From contig UBPA01000008.1 of NCBI GenBank assembly GCA_900467185.1, positions 1 to 64,000 on the forward strand: a stretch of DNA of 64,000 nt, in the 5' to 3' direction. The position numbers and the translations under genes are program-made. Below are positions 26,244-34,755 of the stretch, in pieces. Position 1 is the stretch's first letter; each line of letters opens with the position of its first letter. The notes beneath the pieces were generated by a model that was not told where the DNA came from, searched no databases, and saw only the letters and a program-made list of their open reading frames with translations. The DNA comes from Hyphomicrobiales bacterium (GTDB taxonomy: Bacteria; Pseudomonadota; Alphaproteobacteria; Rhizobiales; Rhizobiaceae).

Positions 26244-28220
26244 CTACTTCTCGTTCAGCCACACGAGCATCGCGCCGGGGTCGCGATTTGCCCAGAGATG
26301 ATAGGGGATCGCCTTGAAAGCGCGGGGAGTGAGCGCCGGTGGTGTCGTGCGGTAGAGCCCGTCCCAATCGCCCGTTTCGGCCTCCAGTGCCTCGCCCGTC
26401 AGCACAGCAGCGCCGCCTAGCAGGTCCGGATCATAGGCGACGTCGAGCCTTGCCTCCGCCGGCAGCCGTAACCGCTGCGGTTCGGTTCCGATGTCGGTTT
26501 CCTCGACGCAATAGACCACGGGACCGCGCTTCAGTGCCACCCGTCCGGCATCCTCGCCCACCGCCGGATGCGCATAAAGGCGATCGACCGGCATATCGAA
26601 GGACAGACGTACCTCGTCGCCATCGCGCCACGTTCGCTGGATCGCCACATAGCCTCTTGTGACGGCGGTCTCTACATTGACGGCCTCTCCATTGACCATT
26701 ACCCGCGCTGCCCGGCACCAGCCAGGAATGCGCAGATGCAGCGTGAAAGATGAGAGTGTCTCAAGCCCGAACGCGAGCCGGATATCCCCATCCCAGGGAT
26801 AGCGCGTTTCCTGCGTCAGCCGGACGATGGTCTGCCCAAGCGCGATTTCCGCCGTGTTGGCGCCGTAGAGATGCACTGCCAGATCCGCATCGGTCGCGGA
26901 ATAGACGTACTGGCCGAGCGAGGTGATGAGGCGGGCGATATTGGTCGGGCAGCAGGGGCAGTAATGCCACTTCCAGCGGCGGTTCTGGCCGTGGCTCTCC
27001 AGCACGTTTTCGTAGAAATAATGCTCGCCATCGCGCGAGATACCGGAAAGCGCGCCGTTGAAGAGCACGGTTTCCAGCTTGTCGGTGTATTTTGCATTTA
27101 GATCGAGCTGCGCCATGCGGTGGCTCCAGAACCCGAGCGCAACGGCAGCACAGGTTTCGGCATAGGCCGTTTCGTTGGGCAGGTCGTATTCCCGCGTAAA
27201 CCCTTCGTTGGACGCCGAAGGGCCAAGCCCGCCGGTGACGTAGAGCTGGCGGCCGGTCAGGTTGTCGAACAGCCGCTCGCAGGCGGACCTCAGGGTCGGG
27301 TCATCGTTTTCATGCGCGAGATCGACCATGGCGGAGAAGAGATACATGGCGCGCACGGCATGACCGACGACCTGCGTCTGCTCGCGCACCGGCATGTGCG
27401 CCTGACTGTAGGCGTAGGTCTTATAGACGTAATCCTCCGGGTTCTCGCCGCGACGGCGGGCCTCCTCGTCATAATAGGAGGGCATCTGGCCGCGCTCGTT
27501 GACGAAGTAGGTCGCAAGGGAAAGATGGCGCGGATCGCGCGTGACGCGGTAGAGCTTGACCAGCGCCAGTTCGATTTCCTCATGCGCGTCGTAGCCGCGT
27601 AGCTTGCCGGGCTCAGGGCCGAACGTGTCGATGATGTGATCGACGGCGCGGATCATCACGTCGAGGAAACGCCGTTTGCCCGTTGCTTCGAAATAAGCGA
27701 CCGCGCCCTCGAGCAAATGCCCCATGGAATACATCTCGTGGAGATCGCGCAGGTTCGTCCAGCGTTTCTCCGGCTCGCGGCGGATGAACCAGCTGTTGAG
27801 GTAGCCGTCGGCCATCTGCCCCTGTTCGAACTTTTCGACGATCGCGTCGATCTTCCCCTCGATCTCGGCGTTCGGATGCGCTTTTAACGTGTAGCTTGCG
27901 GCCTCGATCCATTTGCCGAAATCGCTGTCGAAAAAATGCTGCATCGATAGCCCGCTCGGCTGGATGTGGCGCACCAGCGGCGACGGCGGCTGGTCGAAGT
28001 CGAGGACCTCCAGAAATCCTTCCTCCTCCAGCCGCATATGCTGGGTAGGGATGGTGACGTTGCGCACGGTGTTCGACCAGCTTTCCCAGAACCCGCCGGT
28101 GAAATCCACGCGGGCATGATCGACGGGGATGAAGCGGCGGGGCGGGTTCAACGGCTGGACGCGCGGGGAGGCGGGCGTGGACGACATGGGAGAAGCCTTT
28201 TTGGAATGCACGATGCTCAT
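26244..28220 (-). CDS. Glycoside hydrolase family 127, beta-L-arabinofuranosidase-like
   Basis: 658 residues from ATG 28220, which overlaps the permease stop by four bases; Met at 28187 is an alternative. Alpha/alpha-barrel in the first about 430 residues, then beta domains. The zinc-thiolate active site of GH127 is visible: Glu355-x-Cys357 (AYAETC) and Cys423-Cys424 ([10 protein letters not shown]), the first of that pair being the expected nucleophile. [13 protein letters not shown] and the early FTGGFW segment are also typical. No signal peptide, so it acts in the cytoplasm on imported oligosaccharides. Known members release beta-L-arabinofuranose from plant hydroxyproline-rich glycoproteins; other GH127 substrates exist. 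Confidence 0.88.
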   Translation of the reverse strand: MSIVHSKKASPMSSTPASPRVQPLNPPRRFIPVDHARVDFTGGFWESWSNTVRNVTIPTQHMRLEEEGFLEVLDFDQPPSPLVRHIQPSGLSMQHFFDSDFGKWIEAASYTLKAHPNAEIEGKIDAIVEKFEQGQMADGYLNSWFIRREPEKRWTNLRDLHEMYSMGHLLEGAVAYFEATGKRRFLDVMIRAVDHIIDTFGPEPGKLRGYDAHEEIELALVKLYRVTRDPRHLSLATYFVNERGQMPSYYDEEARRRGENPEDYVYKTYAYSQAHMPVREQTQVVGHAVRAMYLFSAMVDLAHENDDPTLRSACERLFDNLTGRQLYVTGGLGPSASNEGFTREYDLPNETAYAETCAAVALGFWSHRMAQLDLNAKYTDKLETVLFNGALSGISRDGEHYFYENVLESHGQNRRWKWHYCPCCPTNIARLITSLGQYVYSATDADLAVHLYGANTAEIALGQTIVRLTQETRYPWDGDIRLAFGLETLSSFTLHLRIPGWCRAARVMVNGEAVNVETAVTRGYVAIQRTWRDGDEVRLSFDMPVDRLYAHPAVGEDAGRVALKRGPVVYCVEETDIGTEPQRLRLPAEARLDVAYDPDLLGGAAVLTGEALEAETGDWDGLYRTTPPALTPRAFKAIPYHLWANRDPGAMLVWLNEK

Positions 28221-29086
28221 TTTACGGCGCCGGCGGTGAGACCGCGCACGTAATAGCGTTGCAGAAGGAGGAAGAGGATGATGCAAGGCACCATAGTAAC
28301 GGTAACGCCGGCCTGCAGCGCACCCCAGTCGATAATGCCGTAGATGCCGGAGGAGACGTTGACCAGCATGATCGGTAGCGTGAACTTGTTCTGATCCGAC
28401 AGAAAGATCAGCGCGGCAAGGAACTCGTTCCAGGAATTAAGGAACGCGAACATGGCAATCGTCGCGACGCCGGGCAGGGCGATCGGCAGCATGATCCGCC
28501 TGAGAATCGTCCATTGGGAGGCCCCGTCGATCCGCGCGGCCTCGATCAGGGCCCGCGGCACCGCATCGAAGGCATTGCGCATCATGAAGATCGAGAAGGG
28601 GAGCTGGAAGGTCACGTAGATCAGCACAAGGCCGAACAGATTGTTCTGAAGCTTCAGCACCTTCAAAATGAGGAAGAGCGGCGTGAGGATCGACTGGAAC
28701 GGGATCATCATCGTCGCCATCACCACGATGAAGAGTGCGGACTGACCCGGAAAGCGGAACTTCGAAAAGCCGTAGCCGGCGGGAACGGCGACGAGCACCG
28801 TCAGCACCACAGTTCCGAGCGCAATCATGACCGAGTTGCCGGCATAGACGGTCCATCCAGCACCGACCGTATTCAGCCGCCGATAGTTCTCCAGCGAGAA
28901 GGCCTTGGAAAACAGTGCGACGGGATGGGCCAGAGCCTCAGCCGCAGGCTTGAAGGAGTTGGCGAACGACCAGACGATCGGCAGTAGAAAGAACAGCGCG
29001 AAGACGACCGAGACGAGAATGAAGGCTGCAAAGCCGAGCCGTTCGCGTGCGGGAATCGGCGCGGATGTAGGAAGGGTGCGGCTCAT
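28217..29086 (-). CDS. Carbohydrate ABC transporter permease (MalG class)
   Basis: 289 residues, six membrane segments, EAA loop visible as EAARIDGASQWTILRRIMLPIALPG. The start shares a base with the stop of the upstream permease (TGATG) and is preceded by a good GGAGGA site. Forms the channel with the MalF-type subunit; the GH127 gene starts in its stop codon. Confidence 0.92.
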   Translation of the reverse strand: MSRTLPTSAPIPARERLGFAAFILVSVVFALFFLLPIVWSFANSFKPAAEALAHPVALFSKAFSLENYRRLNTVGAGWTVYAGNSVMIALGTVVLTVLVAVPAGYGFSKFRFPGQSALFIVVMATMMIPFQSILTPLFLILKVLKLQNNLFGLVLIYVTFQLPFSIFMMRNAFDAVPRALIEAARIDGASQWTILRRIMLPIALPGVATIAMFAFLNSWNEFLAALIFLSDQNKFTLPIMLVNVSSGIYGIIDWGALQAGVTVTMVPCIILFLLLQRYYVRGLTAGAVK

Positions 29087-30012
29087 CAGCTTTCCTCCGG
29101 TCGCTGGCGCAGGAAGGCGAGCTGGATCGAGGAGATCGCGACGAGAACGACGAGCAGCACGAAGGACATGGCCGAGCCGTAGCCGAGGCGATAGGAGGAG
29201 AAGGAGGCGAGGTAGATCGAGAACACGGCGGAGATGGTGCTGTTCGACGGCCCGCCTTGCGTGATGATGAAGAACTGATCAAACGCAAGCATCGACGACG
29301 TCACGTTAAGCACCAGCGCTAAGAGAAGCGAATTGCGCATCAGCGGCAGCGTTATCCGCCGGAAGCGGCTGAAGACGCCGGCGCCATCGATCTTGGCCGC
29401 TTCGGTCACGTCGGCGGGAATGGCCTGAAGGCCGGTGAGAAGGATGACCATGGTGAAGCCTGCCGTCTTCCAGACCACCATGAGGATGATGACGCCGAGC
29501 GCCGGCCAGAAGCTTTCGAGGGGCCGCGGCGCGCTGTCAACAAGGCCAAGGCCCCGCAGCAGATGGGCAAAGACGCCGTTGTCGGGATTGAGCAGCCACA
29601 TCCATAGGGTGGAGGCTGCACCGAAGCCGATGACGACGGGCATGAAGTAGACCGTGCGGAAGAAGCCGGCAAGCCGGAGCGGCCGGTCCACCAGCAGTGC
29701 TAGGGGCAAGGCGACGGCCATGATGGCGGCGGTGACGAGCACGGTATAGAGCAACGTGAAGCCGAGCGAATGCCAGAGCTGCATGTCCGCCAGCAGTTCT
29801 GCATAATTGCCGAGCCCAATGAACTTTCGGCGCCCGAGCAGCGGCCAGTTGTGAAGGCTCATCCAGAGCGCCATGACCAGCGGCACGACGAAGAGGCCGA
29901 GAATGAAGACGAGGCTCGGTGCCATGAAGGCGAGGCCAAGCCAGCCCTTCGGCTCGGGATCGTTGCTCGCAGCCGTCACCGTCTGCGTCGGTCTTTGGGC
30001 CGTCGATGCCAA
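29086..30012 (-). CDS. Carbohydrate ABC transporter permease (MalF class)
   Basis: 308 residues, six membrane segments after a polar N-terminus; EAA loop EAAKIDGAGVFSRFRRITLPLMRN. I accept TTG at 30012 because AAGGA lies about nine bases upstream; no ATG fits. It ends within the start codon of the MalG-type gene. Confidence 0.88.
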   Translation of the reverse strand: MASTAQRPTQTVTAASNDPEPKGWLGLAFMAPSLVFILGLFVVPLVMALWMSLHNWPLLGRRKFIGLGNYAELLADMQLWHSLGFTLLYTVLVTAAIMAVALPLALLVDRPLRLAGFFRTVYFMPVVIGFGAASTLWMWLLNPDNGVFAHLLRGLGLVDSAPRPLESFWPALGVIILMVVWKTAGFTMVILLTGLQAIPADVTEAAKIDGAGVFSRFRRITLPLMRNSLLLALVLNVTSSMLAFDQFFIITQGGPSNSTISAVFSIYLASFSSYRLGYGSAMSFVLLVVLVAISSIQLAFLRQRPEES

Positions 30013-30090
30013 GATTGCGTTCCTTGATGATGAGACGGGGTTGATGATGAGACGGGCGACGTGCGCGACGTTATTGTTTCAGGTCGCCTC

Positions 30091-30150
30091 GCCCCCTCAT
30101 CCGCCTGCCGACACCTTCCCTCTCCGCTTGCGTGGAGAGGGCTAGGGTGA
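30091..30150. repeat. Palindromic intergenic repeat resembling a rhizobial RIME-type element
   Basis: The 202-base gap between the binding-protein and permease genes holds CCCCCTCATCCGCCTGCCGACACCTTCC-like sequence, split here by its hairpin: CCCTCTCCGC pairs with GTGGAGAGGG (30118-30141). The wording is that of short palindromic repeats I recall from rhizobial and related genomes. It sits directly after the binding-protein stop, where such hairpins can stabilise the upstream mRNA segment. Confidence 0.6.
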
Positions 30151-30214
30151 TGGCCGACCGAGACCAAGGACCTGACGATGGCATCGCGGCCGGTCACATT
30201 CGACAGCTGGACGC

Positions 30215-31459
30215 TTACGGGTTGGTTCGCTCGAGAACCTTGGTGAAGGCATCCTGCGCGGTCTTGATCGACCCATCCACGTCTTCCCCGAAGATCGCGC
30301 CCTGGATCAGGTTGACGAAGGGTCCGGTGCGGCTGACGAAGAGTTCGTCCGAGGAGAAGGTGTAAGGCGTGCGTGCCTTCGACAGGATCTCGTAGGACAC
30401 CAGATTGCGCTTGTCGAAGCTTGCATAGGCATCGCCTGCGAGATCGGTGCGGGAGGGCATGCCGGATTCCTTGGTGATGTAGACCTGCTGCTCCGGCGTC
30501 ATGTAGAAATCGACGAAGTCGAGCAGGACCTTCTTCTTTTCCGCATCGATGCCCTTCATGACGGCCAGCGTATCGCCACCGGCAAAGCTGGAGGCGCCGC
30601 CTTTGGGGCCGGGGATCGGGGCGACGGCGAACTTGACGTCAGGATATTTGCTCGTCAGCAGGTTGACGATGTAGGAGCCGGTCATGAGAACGCCGACCTT
30701 GCCGGAGGCGAAGGCCTCGACCGCGTTGTTGCCGTTACCAGAGCGGGAGGTGGGATGGATCGCGCCGGCCTTCCACATGTCGCGATAGGCGGCGATGGTC
30801 TCGCGCAGAGCCGGCGTATCCACGGTTGCCGTACGGCCGTCCTCGCTAAGGATGTCGGCGCCCGCCGCCCAGAGATGCGGCAGGAAGTCGTAGATCAGCC
30901 AGCTGCCGGAATTGGCGACGAAGTAGAAGCCATAGGTCTCGTTGCCGAGCGCCGCGATCTTCTTGGCGTCGGCGGCAATCTCTTCCAGAGATGCCGGCGC
31001 CTTGTTCGGATCAAGACCGGCCTTTTCGAAGAGGTCGGTGTTGTAGGCGATGATCGAGGCATCAGGCAGGGCCGGTACGCCATAGATCTTGTCCTCATAG
31101 GTCGCAAGGCGGATATGCGACGGGCTCATGGCGCTCGCATAAGGGCGGCTCTTGACGAACTCGCTAATGTCTTCCAAGCCATCGGCTGCGGCAAATGTCG
31201 GCAGGTAGATTAGGTCCAGCACCGCGCCATCCGGCGCCGCCCCGCCAGCAATGGCTGCGCCCAGCTTCGGCACCATCTGCTCGGCGGTAATCTGCGTCAC
31301 GATGATCTTGTCGGAATGGGAAGCGTTGTAATGATCGGCAAGACCCTGAAGAACGGCGCCTGAGGAGGTGCGAACCCACAAGGTAACATCGGTTGCATTC
31401 GCCAGAGTGGTGCTGGCAAGAAGCGACAGCGCAGCAAGCGCCAGTTTTATCTTTAGCAT
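30215..31459 (-). CDS. Sugar ABC transporter substrate-binding protein
   Basis: 414 residues from ATG 31459. Sec signal peptide (MLKIKLALAALSLLASTTLANA). The mature part is an extracellular solute-binding family 1 fold: TLWVRTSSGAVLQGLADHYN, YGVPALPDASIIAYNTDLFEKAGL and AFASGKVGVLMTGSY, with FAGGDTLAVMKG near the ligand-facing strand. First gene of the operon with MalFG-type permeases, GH127 and ATPase, so the likely ligand is an arabinofuranosyl oligosaccharide. Divergent from the LacI regulator. Confidence 0.9.
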   Translation of the reverse strand: MLKIKLALAALSLLASTTLANATDVTLWVRTSSGAVLQGLADHYNASHSDKIIVTQITAEQMVPKLGAAIAGGAAPDGAVLDLIYLPTFAAADGLEDISEFVKSRPYASAMSPSHIRLATYEDKIYGVPALPDASIIAYNTDLFEKAGLDPNKAPASLEEIAADAKKIAALGNETYGFYFVANSGSWLIYDFLPHLWAAGADILSEDGRTATVDTPALRETIAAYRDMWKAGAIHPTSRSGNGNNAVEAFASGKVGVLMTGSYIVNLLTSKYPDVKFAVAPIPGPKGGASSFAGGDTLAVMKGIDAEKKKVLLDFVDFYMTPEQQVYITKESGMPSRTDLAGDAYASFDKRNLVSYEILSKARTPYTFSSDELFVSRTGPFVNLIQGAIFGEDVDGSIKTAQDAFTKVLERTNP

Positions 31460-31614
31460 GGAGCGTTCCCTTTTTTCGTTGTCGCCAACTTTCCACGACC
31501 GACCGGGACATTGACGTGTCATGGACGGTAATCGAGAATATTTCTCTTGTCGACAGGGTGAACACAAAGCGGACGGTTTGAGATGCTAAAACCTTTTATC
31601 ACTTGAGATATTTC

Positions 31615-31634
31615 TTGATAGAACGTTTTATCAA
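31615..31634. promoter_or_regulatory. LacI-type operator
   Basis: TTGATAGAACGTTTTATCAA is a 20-bp palindrome with one mismatched pair, centred on the ACGT typical of LacI-family sites. It lies 21 bases before the LacI-type gene and in front of the divergent transport operon. A TTTTATCA half-site lies further left near 31594-31601. Confidence 0.7.
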
Positions 31635-31655
31635 GCGAGCTGCGAGGCGGAACGA

Positions 31656-32669
31656 ATGATCACAGGGCATCGGCCTAGAGCCACAATCCGCGACGTAGCG
31701 CTCGCTGCGGGCGTTAGCGTGTCTACGGCTTCAAATGCGCTGAATGGACAAGGCCGGACGAATTCTGAGACCCGGGATCGGGTGAAGCGCATCGCCGAGG
31801 AGATCGGATTCAGGCCGAATGCCCTTGCACGAGGGTTGCTTAGCCGGCGCAGCCATTCGATCGGCGTTATCACCAATGACACCTACGGTCGATTGACACT
31901 GCCGATGACGGCCGGGGTGTCGGAAGCATTGGTCGACCATGGTGTATCGGTTTTTCTCTGCGCCACCAACAACGATACACGGCTTGCCCAGCTCCATCTT
32001 GAGGCTCTGCTGGACAAACAGGTCGACGGTATCATCCTGACAGCCACGAGGTTGGATCACACGCCTCAGGTCGATCTTTCAAGCCTGCCGATGCCGGTCG
32101 TCTACGCGTTTGCCGAAGGGCCTGCAAACAGCGTATCTTTCGTTCCCGACGACTGCCAGGGCGCGCGTCTGGCTGTTGAGCATCTTATCTCGTTGGGACA
32201 TCGACGAATCCTGCATATTACGGGGCCTGAGGATTTCGTTGCTGTGCGCCGTCGTGCGACAGCCTATCGTGGCTGCCTCGATGCCATCGGCGAAAAAAGC
32301 GAGGTGATGTTCGGAGCCTGGGGCGAGGAGTGGGGGCATGAAGCGGTGCGCCGGATCCTCTCGCGCCCGGAACCGCGACCAGGCGCGATCTTCTGCGGGA
32401 GCGATGAGACCGCCCGAGGCGTCATAGACGCGTTAAGAGATCACGGCCTGTCCGTGCCAAGCGATATTGCAATCGTCGGCTTTGATAACTGGCACGTCGT
32501 CGCCGCCCAAACACGTCCTGCTCTGACCACCATCGATATGGGTTTGAAGGAACTCGGCCGCAAGGCAGGCTTGGCGATGCTGGACCTGACTCAAGGGAAA
32601 CCCGTAGAGTTCGGGATCAATGCCATAGGTTGCAGCCTGGTCATCCGAAAATCTTGCGGGGCCGTTTGA
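31656..32669 (+). CDS. LacI-family transcriptional regulator
   Basis: 337 residues. The N-terminal helix-turn-helix and hinge are canonical (TIRDVALAAGVSVSTASNAL; FRPNALARGLLSRRSHSIGVI), followed by the periplasmic-binding-protein-like sensor domain. Effector-domain landmarks: DGIILTATR, HLISLGHRRILHITG and VGFDNWHVVAAQTRPALTTID. Divergent from the arabinofuranoside operon and flanked by a LacI-type operator, so it probably represses that operon until the sugar or its breakdown product is present. Confidence 0.92.
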   Translation: MITGHRPRATIRDVALAAGVSVSTASNALNGQGRTNSETRDRVKRIAEEIGFRPNALARGLLSRRSHSIGVITNDTYGRLTLPMTAGVSEALVDHGVSVFLCATNNDTRLAQLHLEALLDKQVDGIILTATRLDHTPQVDLSSLPMPVVYAFAEGPANSVSFVPDDCQGARLAVEHLISLGHRRILHITGPEDFVAVRRRATAYRGCLDAIGEKSEVMFGAWGEEWGHEAVRRILSRPEPRPGAIFCGSDETARGVIDALRDHGLSVPSDIAIVGFDNWHVVAAQTRPALTTIDMGLKELGRKAGLAMLDLTQGKPVEFGINAIGCSLVIRKSCGAV

Positions 32670-33228
32670 AAGATATAGAGATTTGCGTCCGGTCTTGTTG
32701 GGTGGATTGAAGGCGAGAAAACGTCTCCCAACAATCTTCGGCGCTTTTCCATCGCAGGTGTGAGGATACGGTGGCTGTAAACCTCTCGCGGACGAAAAAA
32801 TGGTCGCGCTGTTACAGGACGAACTGACGCATCTTGCGGCCCAGGCAGAACTGTCGAAGAGCTGATGCTCTTCACCGCACGCTAGACGCTCGAACGCGAT
32901 AGGGCTTTCGTCCTCCGTTCACCTCGTTTGCGTCGATGGGGCTTTTGCCGGTGTTTCCCACTACATGTCAGGGACGCCGCGGCAGGGTTATGCCAAAAGT
33001 GGTTGCTCTGCGCCCGATTCCTCCGCCGGCCGTAGCGGCGGTGAAACGTCGAGCCGGCTCGGCAGGGGTCCGGCATCCATTGCCGATGCCGGTTGGCTAG
33101 CAGTGCGGCGCGACGACTGCAGTGAGAGCCCTCCGGAACGGTGTAAGCCAAGAAACGGACGATGACCTCGCGGACATCGCCTCTCGGATGTCCCGAGTCC
33201 CACCGGCTTGTAACGACCCTTGCAAATG
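32670..33228. other. Convergent gap with no convincing gene
   Basis: The 559 bases separate two convergent genes. Two inverted repeats are present: TTGTTGGG/CCCAACAA (32695-32702 and 32727-32734) just after the LacI gene, and GAAGAGC-TGAT-GCTCTTC (32856-32873). Neither has a T-run. A short frame from about 32800 (MVALLQDELTHLAAQAELSKS) reads like the end of a protein and may be a gene fragment, but I cannot place it. Confidence 0.4.
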
Positions 33229-34629
33229 TCACGTATCCGCAAAGCCGAACGGTGCCGCCGTTCGGCGGAAGTCGTCGATGAGGATCTGGCGGCCGATCGG
33301 GGGTTCGGCGCGGGAGGTGCAGGTGGCGCGCTGGCAGAGGCGGCAGGCGATGCCGACGAGGGTCGGGGTGCGGTCGCTGTCGGGACGGACATAGATCAGG
33401 CGATCGGCGTGCTGCGCATCGCAGACCAGCGCGACGGCCCGATCGACGCGCGTGACGCCGTAGGCGCCGCCGCCGGCGCTGACCGTGCGGGCGATCGAGA
33501 AGAAGCGCTGCCCGTCGGGAAACTCGAGCCATTGCGTGATGATCTCGCCCGGCATGCGGAAGACCTGATGGACGTTCCACAGCGGACAGCCGCCGCCCGA
33601 GGCGGAAAAGGGGAAATGTGCGCCGTCCAGCCGCTTGGAGACGTTGCCGGCGGCATCCAGCCGGATGAAGAAGAAGGGCACGCGCTCCTGTCCGGGCTTC
33701 TGCAGCGTCGTCAGCCGGTGCGCCGTCTGCTCGAAGCTGGTGGTGAACTGGCGCGACAGGGCGGCCAGATCGTAGCGTCGCGTTTCCACCGCCTTGGCGA
33801 AGGCGCTGTAGGGCATTAGCAGCGCGGCTGCGCCGTAGCTTGCGAGCGAGCGGCGCGCGAGCCGGGCGCTCGTTTCCGTCTGGAAATGGCCCTCCTCGAC
33901 GGCGTCCGTGATCTCCTTGCCGAATTCGAGATAAGCAAGCTGCTGGGCGAGCTGAAACTGCTGGCTCGCCATGTCCAGGGATTCGTCGAGCAGGATCTGT
34001 TTGTGGTGCAGGTCGTGCCGACGCAACGAGTCCGACATGATGGAGGAGGGGAAGCGGCGGATGCGAAGCCCGTGCCGCTCCAGCAGATACTGGGCGATGC
34101 CGCCCTTGTCCTTGACGGTCGCGGCCAGTCTCTCGGCCACGGTGTCGAGCGTTGGAAAGCTGTTTCGCCGCGCGGCGAGGAAGCGGCGCGTGGCCGCCAC
34201 CGGATCGACCGTCTCGAGCCTCTGCGCGCCCTGGTCGGGCAGGCGCTCGGCAAGGGCGAGCTGCTCCTCGCGATAGGCGGTGTAAAGCCGCAGCAGCGCC
34301 TCGCTGAAGCCCGGAAAGCCGTTCGCCACCTCGGAGATCTCGGTGGTGGAGAGGTCGATATCGGCGAAGATCGGGTCCTTCATCACCGTCTGCAATCGCG
34401 CGGCGTGGTCGGCGCCACCATCGCCCGCGAGATCCGCCATGTCGATCTTGTAGGATCGCGCCAGCCTCAGGAGCACCTCTGCCGTCACCGGTCGGTGATT
34501 GCGCTCCATCAGGGCGATGTAGGAGGCCGAGATCTCGAGGTCCGCGGCCATATCGGACTGGGTCAAGCCGAGATTGCGCCGCAGCCGTCTCAGGCGCGCG
34601 CCGACATAGACACCCTGTTTGTCCGACAT
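33229..34629 (-). CDS. XRE-family regulator of the short-chain fatty acyl type (ScfR/RamB-like)
   Basis: 466 residues. N-terminal XRE helix-turn-helix (about 8-65: GARLRRLRRNLGLTQSDMA; SASYIALMERNHRPVTAEVL). An IrrE/ImmA-type middle domain follows (about 180-290), and the C-terminal ScfR domain (about 310-466) carries cysteine-rich and His positions (SGGGCPLWNVHQVF; GIACRLCQRATC). Proteins of this layout sense acyl-CoA-type metabolites and regulate isocitrate lyase and related C2/C3 genes. It is divergent from aceA, in agreement with that role. Confidence 0.9.
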   Translation of the reverse strand: MSDKQGVYVGARLRRLRRNLGLTQSDMAADLEISASYIALMERNHRPVTAEVLLRLARSYKIDMADLAGDGGADHAARLQTVMKDPIFADIDLSTTEISEVANGFPGFSEALLRLYTAYREEQLALAERLPDQGAQRLETVDPVAATRRFLAARRNSFPTLDTVAERLAATVKDKGGIAQYLLERHGLRIRRFPSSIMSDSLRRHDLHHKQILLDESLDMASQQFQLAQQLAYLEFGKEITDAVEEGHFQTETSARLARRSLASYGAAALLMPYSAFAKAVETRRYDLAALSRQFTTSFEQTAHRLTTLQKPGQERVPFFFIRLDAAGNVSKRLDGAHFPFSASGGGCPLWNVHQVFRMPGEIITQWLEFPDGQRFFSIARTVSAGGGAYGVTRVDRAVALVCDAQHADRLIYVRPDSDRTPTLVGIACRLCQRATCTSRAEPPIGRQILIDDFRRTAAPFGFADT

Positions 34630-34652
34630 GTCACTTCCCCACCCTTACATCA

Positions 34653-34671
34653 TTACAAGCAAAATTTGTAA
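34653..34671. promoter_or_regulatory. Candidate ScfR/RamB-type operator upstream of aceA
   Basis: TTACAA-GCAAAAT-TTGTAA is a 19-bp inverted repeat 24 bases before the regulator start, between regulator and aceA. The AT-rich core with AAAATTTG is similar in character to sites of regulators in this family. It is the only clear inverted repeat in the 126-base divergent region. Confidence 0.5.
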
Positions 34672-34755
34672 GGTTTGACAAGTGCACACCGAAGCCTCTG
34701 ACGCGGCGAGAAAAGCCGGATTATCAAAGCTCCATCAAAACTGAGGAGTGTTCTG

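Noticed and set aside
32882-33580. 232-codon open frame on the minus strand beyond the end of the XRE regulator
   Set aside because: Its first part is a shadow of the regulator gene and the remainder is Arg/Pro/His-rich without domain character.
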